From Clostridiales bacterium (GTDB lineage: Bacteria > Bacillota > Clostridia > Oscillospirales > CAG-272), in contig JAAVZO010000008.1 in the NCBI GenBank assembly GCA_022791685.1, positions 1 through 64,000 of the forward strand: DNA of 64,000 nucleotides, written 5' to 3'. The position numbers and the translations under genes are program-made. This document shows, one piece after another, positions 16,204 through 25,300 of this stretch (its first letter is position 1; every line of letters begins with the position of its first letter). Under the pieces are notes generated by a model. It saw only the letters and a list, made by a program, of their open reading frames with translations. It had not been told where the DNA came from and did no database searches.

Positions 16204-18615
16204 TTACAATTCAAATTTTTGTATCACGCGGTTCAGCTTTTCGAGCAGCGGCTCAGCGCCGAAAAATAGGAAAATCGCGGTAGCTGCGGCATGAACACAG
16301 TCCATCGGAAATCCGGTGACATAGTATGAAAGCAGAATAGGCAGCGTTACATGGTCTGCCCATATGAGAGCGGACGCGGCATTCATTATTACGCCGTATG
16401 GGATAATTGCAGAGATCGCACCAAACACGCTTATCCACAGTTTTCTGCATGGGAGCAGTTTTTTCCGGAACAAAATACCCGCGAGCCAGCCGATAAGTCC
16501 CATCGCCGCCATCTGCCACGGTGTCCACGGCCCCTGCGAAAAGAGCATATTGGATAGAAGCATAGTCACGCTTCCGACCAGAAATCCCGTTTCACTGCCA
16601 AGCGCAATTCCGGCTAATATTGTAACTGCTAATACTGGTTTGCACTGCGGCAGCATAAAGAATGCAGCGCGTCCGGCAATTGCGACCGCGCATAGCGACG
16701 CGACGGTGACGAGATACCGCGCTGATGGCTTTTTTCGCTCGAATTGCAGATAAAACGCAGATATGATTTCAAGTAATATCAAAAGTGACGTGAAATAATA
16801 TTTGCGGTCGTTTAAAATCAGTGTGCCGAGCAGCAAGGTGAACGGAATCAGCAGCAGCGGCAGATATGAGATGAAACGGCGGCGGTTCGATGTGCTGCGG
16901 CGGGATATAGGTTCGATTGGAAGCAGGGAAGCCTGCTTCTTTTCAGGAATCTTCAATTCCGCGTTTGAAACTATTGAATGTGGTTCGTCAACAACTGTTT
17001 TTGTACAGGCGAATATTACATCGTGGACTGTCACTGCATTTGGCAGCAGATGTCGTGCCATTCGATTGGCGGCGGTGGTATAATAGCTATTGCCTGAGAA
17101 AAATTCACGCGGTGCGGCTTCGGTAACAATGCTTCCGTCGAAAAACATGGCGCAGCAATCGGCATTGTCAGCGCAGAATTCGATATCGTGACTGACCATC
17201 AGAACTGTTTTTCCATTTTGGGTGAGTTCCTTCAAAATGTCGGCAAAAACAGCCTTAAACTCCGCGTCAAGTCCCTTTGTGGGCTCGTCGAGCAGGAGGA
17301 TATCCGGATCGCACAATAACAGCTTCGCGAGTGCGGCACGCTGCTGTTCTCCACCGGATAGATCATACGGATGTCGGTCTGCAAGCTGTGAAATGCGGCA
17401 CTGCTCACAAACTACTGCAATACGGTCGTTTTTCTCTTGTAAAGTTACCGTCTCATCACGCAGCATATCAAATAGATCATCATACACGGTATTTTTGACA
17501 AACAGCGTCTGAGGGTCTTGCGGCAGAAGCACGGTTTTTCCGTAGGTTTGAATAGTGCCGCGGTATGGCTTAAGCAGCGAGGCGGCAAGCTTCAAGGTAG
17601 TCGTTTTGCCGCTTCCGTTTCCACCAAGCAGCGCATAGAGTAATCCCTTCGGAACGTTGAATGATAAGCCTTTAACTGTATCCGGCAGGCCTTTTTCATA
17701 TCTGAACCAAACTTCATTAGCTTGTATGGCAATCTCATCTGACATTATAGGACTTTGCCTTGCCTGAAGCTCATCACAACCGTGTGATGAGGCAAAGCTA
17801 TTCAGCATATCTTTACCCTCACGCACAGTTATCGGACAAGGAGAGTCAGTTTTAATTTTGCTCCATATACGCATGGCTGCCGGCATAGCGAGAAACATCC
17901 CGTGCTTTTGCTCGCGCAGATATGTACCGACGGCGGAAGGCTTTCCAGCACATAATATCCTACCATTTTCCATTACCGCCGCATCGGACGCGTATGGAAA
18001 TGTTTCCTCAAGGCGATGCTCGGATATAAGTATCGTAGTTCCGATTTCGCGGTTGAGTTTAGCGAGGATAGCCAAAAAATCGGCGGCGGCTATCGGGTCG
18101 AGCTGACTTGTCGGCTCATCCAATATCAGAACGTCGGGCTGCATGACCATGACAGACGCGAGGTTCAATAGCTGCTTCTGTCCGCCGGAAAGCTCACTTA
18201 CATTTTTGTGAAACCATGTCTGCATTCCGAAAAAGGAGGCGGTTTCTGCAACACGCCGACGTATTACTTCATTATCCCAGCCGAGACTTTCTGCTCCAAA
18301 TGCGAGCTCGTGCCATACCTTGTCCGTGACGATTTGCGCGTCCGGCGACTGCATAACGAACCCGATACGACTGCATAGTTCTTTTTGTTCATAGGATTCA
18401 ATTGGTAAATCGTCAAAAAGAATGCTTCCGTTGATTATGCCGTGCGGCGTGAGCTGTGGCTTCAGTAGACGCAGAAGGGTAGATTTTCCACAGCCGGATG
18501 GACCGCAGAGTACGAAAAATGCGCCGCGCTCTACAGTAAGTGAGAGATCATTCAAGGCATATTCACTGCTGCCGGCATAGGTAAAGCTTATAGATTTGAG
18601 CGTAAATGTCGCCAT
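16204..18615 (-). CDS. ECF transporter: fused EcfA-EcfA ATPases plus C-terminal S-component
   Basis: A single ~803-residue protein carries two ABC ATPase domains and a membrane substrate-binding component. Domain 1 (about 1-250) has Walker A GPSGCGKST, signature LSGGQKQ and DEPTSQLDP. Domain 2 (about 295-510) has Walker A GGNGSGKTT, signature LSGGEQQR and DEPTKGLDA. From about residue 580 to the end there are roughly six hydrophobic helices with the glycine/alanine-rich pattern of ECF S-components. The start at 18615 has GGAGG seven bases upstream, inside the EcfT gene, giving a 28-base overlap. ECF importers take up vitamins and metals. The DUF4430 neighbours suggest a corrinoid, but the substrate is inference. 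Normally A, A' and S are separate proteins. Confidence 0.88.
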   Translation of the reverse strand: MATFTLKSISFTYAGSSEYALNDLSLTVERGAFFVLCGPSGCGKSTLLRLLKPQLTPHGIINGSILFDDLPIESYEQKELCSRIGFVMQSPDAQIVTDKVWHELAFGAESLGWDNEVIRRRVAETASFFGMQTWFHKNVSELSGGQKQLLNLASVMVMQPDVLILDEPTSQLDPIAAADFLAILAKLNREIGTTILISEHRLEETFPYASDAAVMENGRILCAGKPSAVGTYLREQKHGMFLAMPAAMRIWSKIKTDSPCPITVREGKDMLNSFASSHGCDELQARQSPIMSDEIAIQANEVWFRYEKGLPDTVKGLSFNVPKGLLYALLGGNGSGKTTTLKLAASLLKPYRGTIQTYGKTVLLPQDPQTLFVKNTVYDDLFDMLRDETVTLQEKNDRIAVVCEQCRISQLADRHPYDLSGGEQQRAALAKLLLCDPDILLLDEPTKGLDAEFKAVFADILKELTQNGKTVLMVSHDIEFCADNADCCAMFFDGSIVTEAAPREFFSGNSYYTTAANRMARHLLPNAVTVHDVIFACTKTVVDEPHSIVSNAELKIPEKKQASLLPIEPISRRSTSNRRRFISYLPLLLIPFTLLLGTLILNDRKYYFTSLLILLEIISAFYLQFERKKPSARYLVTVASLCAVAIAGRAAFFMLPQCKPVLAVTILAGIALGSETGFLVGSVTMLLSNMLFSQGPWTPWQMAAMGLIGWLAGILFRKKLLPCRKLWISVFGAISAIIPYGVIMNAASALIWADHVTLPILLSYYVTGFPMDCVHAAATAIFLFFGAEPLLEKLNRVIQKFEL

Positions 18616-19481
18616 GTTCTGTCCTCCCATAAATCAACGGCAAGCGGAATTGCACATAATGCAAGAAATAAAAGCTGACAAAAAATAAATTCGACTGTAA
18701 TGTCAGCGGCTTTGACAGTCGGATAATACCGAAAATAGAAGCATCGGCGATATGCACCGATGAGGATCATAACTATACTGTACACAAGAAATGCCAGCAT
18801 ACCCTTGTCGCGCGAATCAAATCGGTAGATGGAGAATGAACTGCGGTGCGGAAGACCGTAGCCGCGGCTTTTCATCGCGTCTGCCGTTTCGACTGCGTGC
18901 TCCAGTGCCCATGTGACGGCTATCGAAAAAATTGTAACAGCATTGCGTATTCTCTTAATGCCTTTTTCATCGTTTATGTCGCGGTTTATGCCGTGCTGAG
19001 CTGCACGGATAGCAGAAAATTGTGCTTGAAATCGCGGTAGAAAGCGAAGCGTCATCGACAGCAGCAGGCTGAGTGACGGTGCGGCACGTCCGAATAGATA
19101 GACAAATTTGTCGGTTGTCATCACTGCTGAAAAGCAGAAGAACCACAAAACGGCTGCTCCGAGCATAGCAGAGGAAGCAGCGCCGTAGTACAGGCTTTCA
19201 AGTGTCAGTGGATTTCCGGACGGCAGATAGCAGAGAATAGTTGCGCCGGCGTGATTGAATGCCGGATTTAGTATTGCGGCGAGCAGGCACATAGGCAGCA
19301 GCATTCCGCAAATTCCGCGAACAGCTCGTCTGCCATAGAGATAAAATGTGTATAATATTCCGAAAAGCAGGGAAATACCGATAGTTATCGGGTGAAGGAA
19401 TATTATCGAGCAGCCGATAATACAGGCAAAATACAGCAAATTGATAAATGGATGGAATGAAGAAAAGGTGTCGCGCTGCAT
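18588..19481 (-). CDS. ecfT: EcfT: transmembrane coupling component of the ECF importer
   Basis: Integral membrane scaffold that couples the EcfA ATPases to the S-component. The 297-residue product has about five to six hydrophobic helices and the EcfT coupling motif region: SMTLRFLPRFQAQFSAIRAA, followed by AVETADAMKSRGYG, which holds the conserved A-x-x-x-R-G motif. The start MQRDTFSSFHP at 19481 is chosen because GGAG lies seven bases upstream; a longer in-frame extension reads into the preceding gene. It lies three bases after the DUF4430 gene and overlaps the EcfA-S gene, so the four genes form one operon. Confidence 0.9.
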   Translation of the reverse strand: MQRDTFSSFHPFINLLYFACIIGCSIIFLHPITIGISLLFGILYTFYLYGRRAVRGICGMLLPMCLLAAILNPAFNHAGATILCYLPSGNPLTLESLYYGAASSAMLGAAVLWFFCFSAVMTTDKFVYLFGRAAPSLSLLLSMTLRFLPRFQAQFSAIRAAQHGINRDINDEKGIKRIRNAVTIFSIAVTWALEHAVETADAMKSRGYGLPHRSSFSIYRFDSRDKGMLAFLVYSIVMILIGAYRRCFYFRYYPTVKAADITVEFIFCQLLFLALCAIPLAVDLWEDRTWRHLRSNL

Positions 19482-19483
19482 TA

Positions 19484-20140
19484 TTATTCTCCAACTCCAA
19501 AGCCGCCGCCAATGTCTGCACCGAGGTCGCAGGTATATTGCCATGTTACCACGTCGCCGTCCTTCAGAGAATAACGGGAACAGCCGTAGTTTGGGAACCA
19601 GCCGTTGACTGCGTACATCCAGCCAGATAGCTCACCGACATCAAATTCATACAGATTGCCGATACCTTCGATATATGCGCTGTTGTATATCGGTGTATTC
19701 ACAAATTCCATTGGAATCCCTGAATCTCTGCAAACTCGCTGTAATACGTCAAATACGCTTTCTCCGTCATAAAATGTCACGGACTGTGGGGCAAGAAGCC
19801 AGCCGTCAGCGGGGACAAGCTCTATTTTTTCCGGGTCGCAGTATTCCATGTTGTCAAGAATGGCTGCACAGGAAATCGACATTGTGCAGGTATATGCTTT
19901 ATCTGAAATTTCAATATCCTGAGGTTCTACAGGCTTAGGCTTTCCTTCGGGAACGGGATCGGTCAGATATTTATCCTGAAGCGGCGAGGAAACGTCTGTA
20001 GGATCGATCTCCGCGGACTGCTTTTTATCCGGAATTTTCCATCCGGACGCGTTGGGTGAATTCCCGCCGAAGTAGAATGCTGCCGCTAAAACTAAAATGA
20101 CGGCTGCAATTGGTATGATTATTTTTAAGTATTTTTTCAT
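19484..20140 (-). CDS. Membrane-anchored DUF4430 (transcobalamin C-terminal-like) protein
   Basis: The 218-residue product has a short basic N-terminus and a single hydrophobic segment (about 6-25) without a lipobox, i.e. a signal anchor. A polar P/K/E-rich linker follows (about 28-75), then a C-terminal DUF4430 domain (about 80-218). Its hallmarks are SVFDVLQRVCRDSGI, GIGNLYEFDVGELSGWMYAVNGWFPNYG and YSLKDGDVVTWQYTCDLG. DUF4430 is the family of the beta domain of transcobalamin and intrinsic factor. It lies between the SLH barrel protein and EcfT in one operon, so a ligand-handover role at the outer face of the membrane is plausible. Ligand binding is inferred. Confidence 0.85.
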   Translation of the reverse strand: MKKYLKIIIPIAAVILVLAAAFYFGGNSPNASGWKIPDKKQSAEIDPTDVSSPLQDKYLTDPVPEGKPKPVEPQDIEISDKAYTCTMSISCAAILDNMEYCDPEKIELVPADGWLLAPQSVTFYDGESVFDVLQRVCRDSGIPMEFVNTPIYNSAYIEGIGNLYEFDVGELSGWMYAVNGWFPNYGCSRYSLKDGDVVTWQYTCDLGADIGGGFGVGE

Positions 20141-20159
20141 GTAGCTATCGCTTTCAAAA

Positions 20160-21764
20160 TCATAAAATATCCGCTATGAGCAGCATACGATATACCATAT
20201 ATGCTACCTCTTCGCGCAGAACTTGATTTTTCGGCTGAAAATCCTCTGCTGTCGCAGTTAAAATTCCGCTGCTGCTGCAAAAAGCAACAGCGTTCATCGC
20301 CCAATCGGAAATCTCAGCTTTTTTTACAAACTTTTCTATTACACTTAAATTGGCTTTTTTATTAAGTCCGCAAAGTGCAGCGGCGCGCGTTACCATAACG
20401 GCAGCTTCTTCATTTGTGATAGTACCGTTTGGGTCAAAAAGTCCATTGCCAACGCCAAACACGATACGATAATTATAAGCCGCGCCGACATACGGTGCGT
20501 ACCATTCGTTTACGGGAACATCAGAAAATGCGGTGGTTGTACTCTGAGGTAGACCGAGCGCTTTTACTATGATTGCTGCAAATTCTGCACGAGTCATGGT
20601 TGCACTTGGGTCAAAGTGATCGCTTGTCTTGCCGTTAATGATTTTGCGCTCGGCCAGTGTTTCTACAGCCAGACCATAACGTCCTTTCGGTATATCGGAA
20701 AAGGTGATTCCGCGGGCCGAGACTGTGGCTGTTTTCACATCTGAATGCTTGTTCGGCAAACTTTCTTTATACGCAGCAGTATCAGTCATATCATATAAAA
20801 ATGACTGTGAGTTTATACTTCTTTGCACAGCAGCAAGGGCGTACAGTCCCTGCTCGGTTGACATCTGATTGCTTTCGGATTCCTCTAACGTATGTCGAAA
20901 ACTTCCATCGCTGTTTTGGAATGAAAGCAGTGCCTGAAGCACTGAATTTTTATTTTTTACAAATCGTTCATCATCCTGCGAAATGCCGAGTGCGCACATT
21001 GCGACGATGACCTGAGCGCAGCTTTCCGCATTTTCCGTACCCCAACTGGAGTAACCGCCGCGTTCATTTTGTAGCAATGACAGACAATTTATACCAGCCT
21101 CAATTGCAGCTGAAACATCGATTTGCGACCGATAGGGAGCTAATGCCTGCAATGCCATAGCTGTTATGTCCGGGTCGGCGATATCTCCATTCAATGCCCA
21201 GCCGCCGTCATTCAGCTGTTTTGATAAGATTTCGTCGATATACATCCGGCGTGTCGCCTGTACAGCTGCTTCAGGATTTTCCGGTACTATATAATTTCCG
21301 CTGTCCAATGCCAGCAGAGCCCAGATAGAACCGTTGATTCCCTGCCATTTTGTTCTGTTGAAATCACCAAGCGGCTTCAATAGATCATAACCCGCTACAT
21401 CTGTCGGGTCAATTCCAATAGCAGTCAGTGCAAGCACTACACGGCTGTATTCTGTGTATTTGCGCTGATGCAGTATACCTTTTGAGGTTTTAACTTTTTC
21501 AACGACTTCGGCATAGTAATCGTCCCAATACTGCTGTGGAAGTGAATATCCTCCGCGTGCAAGCCCGATTATCGCCCATTCGCCGCCAATCGAGCCGACT
21601 GTAGGATTTTTAACTGTATTTTTTATATATTCAGCGGCGTTTGAGCAGGCATTTTTTACAACAGCGTCATATGAAAGTGCATTTATCGGAACGACAAGAC
21701 AAGAAAAAATGCACGACAGTGTAAGAAGAAGTGCAGTTGTCCGTGATATTTGTTTGGTTGTCAA
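20160..21764 (-). CDS. SLH-anchored alpha/alpha-barrel (prenyltransferase/squalene cyclase-like) protein
   Basis: The 534-residue protein has a signal peptide (about 1-30, cleavage near INA-LS) and an (alpha/alpha)6 barrel of terpenoid-cyclase-like repeats (about 35-330). The repeats include SIWALLALDSGNY, LNDGGWALNGDIADPDITAMALQALAPY, YSSWGTENAESCAQVIVAMCALGI and FQNSDGSFRHTLEE. Three SLH motifs follow (about 350-395, 412-460 and 475-530; e.g. AAIIVKALGLP and FSDVPVNEWYAPYVGAAYNY). The barrel matches the alpha domain of transcobalamin/intrinsic factor in fold family. The start is TTG at 21764 with GAGG about nine bases upstream. First gene of the four-gene operon; promoter at 21810-21838. 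Confidence 0.88.
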   Translation of the reverse strand: MTTKQISRTTALLLTLSCIFSCLVVPINALSYDAVVKNACSNAAEYIKNTVKNPTVGSIGGEWAIIGLARGGYSLPQQYWDDYYAEVVEKVKTSKGILHQRKYTEYSRVVLALTAIGIDPTDVAGYDLLKPLGDFNRTKWQGINGSIWALLALDSGNYIVPENPEAAVQATRRMYIDEILSKQLNDGGWALNGDIADPDITAMALQALAPYRSQIDVSAAIEAGINCLSLLQNERGGYSSWGTENAESCAQVIVAMCALGISQDDERFVKNKNSVLQALLSFQNSDGSFRHTLEESESNQMSTEQGLYALAAVQRSINSQSFLYDMTDTAAYKESLPNKHSDVKTATVSARGITFSDIPKGRYGLAVETLAERKIINGKTSDHFDPSATMTRAEFAAIIVKALGLPQSTTTAFSDVPVNEWYAPYVGAAYNYRIVFGVGNGLFDPNGTITNEEAAVMVTRAAALCGLNKKANLSVIEKFVKKAEISDWAMNAVAFCSSSGILTATAEDFQPKNQVLREEVAYMVYRMLLIADIL

Positions 21765-21809
21765 TATAAACCTCGACCTTTCAGGTATAAAATCAGTACT
21801 TTGTTTTCG

Positions 21810-21838
21810 ATTATACTATAAAAATCGGAAATTGTCAA
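21810..21838 (-). promoter_or_regulatory. Promoter of the SLH-barrel / DUF4430 / ECF operon
   Basis: Minus-strand consensus promoter TTGACA (21833-21838), 17-bp spacer, TATAAT (21810-21815), about 45 bases before the TTG start at 21764. No structured leader comparable to the divergent gene's is seen. Confidence 0.8.
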
Positions 21839-21868
21839 GGTGAAACGAAAAAAAATACGAAAAAGCTA

Positions 21869-21897
21869 TTGACAAATTTCCAAAAATAGATTATAAT
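21869..21897 (+). promoter_or_regulatory. Promoter of the structured leader and giant SLH protein
   Basis: Perfect consensus TTGACA (21869-21874), 17-bp spacer, TATAAT (21892-21897). The start of transcription should be near 21904, leaving a leader of about 455 nt. It is divergent from the operon promoter at 21810-21838 and only about 30 bases away. Confidence 0.85.
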
Positions 21898-21903
21898 AAT
21901 TTT

Positions 21904-22337
21904 AATTGGTCGTCGGTCAGCCATACAACATTGCCACGATGTCCACGCCGCTAAAAGCGGCGATGCCTCATATAGGCGGCGGGAGACATTTTGCATCAGT
22001 GGGGGATTTTATCCCCCGCTGATGCCGTGACAAGTTGAGTGGATGACCATCGTCACGGTTTGAAAGGTTGTCCACCGAGTAGATTAACGGAGAGTCGGTT
22101 CGAATCCGACGCAACTGCCATTCCTGTGAAGATAAGGTATTATGCGGCTTTTTTGTGTGTACTTTATTTGTAGCCAGAACCGACTTGACGGGAAAGCGAT
22201 CAACGGCGTATTTTTATGGCATGAAAAATACAAATATCATCCGAACATGGATTCGGGTCGTTATTTGTATTTTGTTTTTAGAATGACAAATAAACGGCAT
22301 CTGTATTCCTTGTTCGGATACGGATGCTTTTTTATTT
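21904..22337 (+). ncRNA. Structured 5' leader with terminator/antiterminator; riboswitch-like, class not recognised
   Basis: Helices that can be read directly: a three-way junction closed by 21939-21943/21985-21989, holding hairpins 21946-21952/21956-21962 and 21965-21968/21974-21977. A 15-bp hairpin lies at 21993-22007/22011-22025. The pairing 22025-22031/22052-22058 forms a pseudoknot with the 10-bp pairing 22039-22048/22066-22075. A hairpin at 22094-22110 has a tRNA T-loop-like TTCGAAT loop. Downstream, 22239-22247 (ATCCGAACA) is perfectly complementary to 22311-22319 (TGTTCGGAT), which would disrupt the terminator at 22297-22333. A competing hairpin (AAAATACAAATA / TATTTGTATTTT, about 22225-22274) encloses the first partner. 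I do not see cobalamin riboswitch signature boxes. Confidence 0.75.
22297..22333 (+). terminator. Attenuator terminator before the giant SLH gene
   Basis: Stem 22297-22309 / 22316-22327 (one bulge, one mismatch) with a 6-nt loop, followed by six T and then ATTT. It ends 27 bases before the GTG start and 12 before the ribosome site, so read-through must be needed for expression. Confidence 0.85.
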
Positions 22338-22360
22338 CACAAATTAAGGAGGAAAAATAA

Positions 22361-25300
22361 GTGAACATGAAGAAAAAGCTATTATCTATGATGCTCGCCC
22401 TGTCGGTTTTACTGTCATCTATGCCAATGATGGTATCTGCTTCAGATGACGAATCAGAAGATACGATGCTGTTTCAGAATGAGTTTGCAGAGTCCGAAGA
22501 AAATGCGGATGACACAAATTCTGCTGAGACAGACGAAACCGAGCCAGCTGAGCCTGATGAAACTACATCAGAACCCGAAACTGACGAGCCAGCTGTTGAC
22601 ACGGAAGTACCGGAAAACCCAGATGAAATCGAGCCAACCGAGACGGCTGCACCTGATGAAACCACATCAGAACCCGAAACCGATGAACAGCCTGCTGAAA
22701 CTGAGCCGGGAGATGAATCGGAATCAGAAAATAAGGCAAAGCCGACAAATATTAAACTGAAGCCGAAAATTACCGGCGTAATGCTTCAATACGCGATCAT
22801 TGAAACGGACAATTTCGATCCCGACAAAACCGAATACCATTTGCAGACAATTTTGACCTATAATAATAGGCGGAATATGGGATTTAAATTGACGGTCGAA
22901 CATTCTGACCCCGAGAACACGGAGATGGTGGTCAATTACGTATCAGCACGACCTGCCAAATCAGTTACATTGACTGGCGATGATGCAGCGCTGAATAAGG
23001 AAATTGTAATTTCAGATTCGGTTTGGCAAAACACCGCAGCCGGAACTGATACATCAAAGCTTGAAATTATACTTACAAACGGCGGCGATACCATAACCTA
23101 CACAATATGGATTCACACTGCTAATACAGTTCCAGTCAGCGAGATAACATATACTTTCGATGGCGACGATACTAAATACCCACAATGCGATCTATATAGT
23201 GTTAACGGAGGAAGCTATGTTGATGTATTCTTGACACCGGATACTCCGGATGACGCGCTGTTAACATTCGATTTCGACATGGCGTATGGAGTTGAAACCG
23301 ATTGGGATAGAACTGTACAGCTTGTAAACGGGGAAGCGACACTGAATGTCAGAACATATATTGCCGATTCTATTTATAGTTCTGGCAGTGAATACTTTGT
23401 AAAATATCATTTTTACAGAGACAGTGACGCGTCGCTGGAAAGTTTAACACCACAAGGCGGTCAGCCAATCAAGCTTAAATCGGCTGTCAATGAGTATTAC
23501 TGCTATCTTCCGGATGGTGCAGAGGATGGTGATACCTTTACAGTTGAAGCTGCCGCTAAATCCCAAAATGCTACGGTCACAGTCGAAAGCGGCACTATCG
23601 CAAACGGTAGAGCTGACGCGTATGTGACGGTCGTTGCTGGAGATGGAAATACATCTGAGACTTACACTATTCACGCATATAGCAGTGACGGCGCTGCCGA
23701 CGAGCTATGCGTTCTGAATTTCTATATTCGCGATTATAAAACGAGCGGCTCAGCGCTCGATTCCGAACGCTACGAAAAAATCGCGCTTGAATTTGACCCA
23801 CAGCAGACCGAATACTGGCTCGACGTAGATTTCCCATCATCGGAAACCTCTTCGCAGTATATCTATGCTGCATATCAGGCGCTTGCTGCAAATTCAGATT
23901 CTTCCGTTACCTGCGATTATACCGAACTGATTTACAGCTCGTATTATAAAGACAGACATTATGATGTAGCCCCGGGAGAGAGATATAATGCTTTTAATGC
24001 AAATTATCTTGATTATGATGCCGCATTTAAATTTACGGTAAATCCGGCTGAGGAAGGTGTAGAGGCGAAGGTTTATACCGTATATCTGCGCAACAGCGCG
24101 CTTGCTCCGTCTGAGGAAGCCAGATTATCCGATATTTCGTATGCGCTTTCTGACAGCGAAGAACTTATCACGATTCCGAACTTCAAATCTGATACTACAG
24201 AATATGAAATTCACCTCCCGTTTGGAGTAGAGACTGTAGTTGTTAATGAAACGCGTCAGCACCCGGGTTCTGAGGTGACCGGCGAGCACACTTTGACCAT
24301 CGGCGAGGATGGCATAGCTGAGACTACGCTGCATGTGGTATCGTACAGCAAAAATACATCTAAGGACTATCACGTCGTATTTGTCGGCAAGCTAAGCTCT
24401 GCATATGCAAAAGATATTGCCTACATTTGCGGCGACAGTGAAAAGGCAGCGATAGAAGTCTTCGACAAGAATAAGACTGTATATGACGTTGTTCTTTCGG
24501 AGGACGTTGAGGATGGAGCTGTAGTAAATCTTGCCGTAACTGCCGAAAGCGAAACCGCGCAGATTGTATTGCAGCCTGCGACTATCAAGGATGGCATGGG
24601 TACGGCGACTGTCGAAATCATCGACGGCGAAGTGACAATGACATATACCGTCAACTTCCATGTTGGACATATACGATATGCCAATAATGCTCTTGCAAAT
24701 CTTGAGATATTCAACAAATCTACCCTTGAGCCATATGGCGGAGATATTCAGTATTTCACTCCGGATAAGACCGAATACGACGTTGATCTTGCTAAAGGGG
24801 AGAGTCAGTTTGGCTCGTCTGCTATAAGAGCAACACTTCCTGAAGGCAGTAATGCCACTATCACGATTCACTATCATCAGTACGCGATTTTCTCTACGGG
24901 TGATAATTATTTAGATAAGCAGTGTGTACGCGCTGCTCTCGAGAGTGGCGTTGACCATATACCGAATGGCGCACTGATAGAGACGAAAGGCACATTCCAG
25001 GATATTACCATAACCGTAACTCCCGAAGAAGGTGAAGCGCGCGTTTACACACTTCACGTTCATGCCGGAACAACTGATGAACCAGTATATGCGACAAGCT
25101 TTGAAATGTACCCTACATATGCCGATGCGGTTATCGCGGACGGTACAAGATATGTAATTTCAGAAGGCGGTAACGGTCACTGGGGAACATATAAGGACGA
25201 TCGTACTTTTTATATTCCATACGACAGCGGTGTTAGAAACGGTGATACCATAACTGTCGTTCCGACTACGGAGAATTTTCTGATAGAGCGCGAGCCGGAA

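Noticed and set aside
22094..22120. A tRNA T-arm-like segment (GTCGG-TTCGAAT-CCGAC) followed by GCAACTGCCA, suggesting a tRNA
   Set aside because: No D-arm, anticodon arm or matching 5' acceptor strand can be placed upstream; only a partial AGTTG pairing at 22033-22037. It is better read as one helix of the structured leader.
21904..22200. Direct call of a standard cobalamin riboswitch
   Set aside because: The GCCACTG and AGCCAGGAGACCTGCC boxes and the GGTGAAAATCC-type helix are not present in the right order; only loose look-alikes (AATCCGACGCAACTG, TAGCCAGAA) occur, so the class is left open.
22142..22360. A 72-codon reading frame in the leader before the giant SLH gene
   Set aside because: It has no ribosome site and runs through the antiterminator and terminator hairpins; it is most likely chance.
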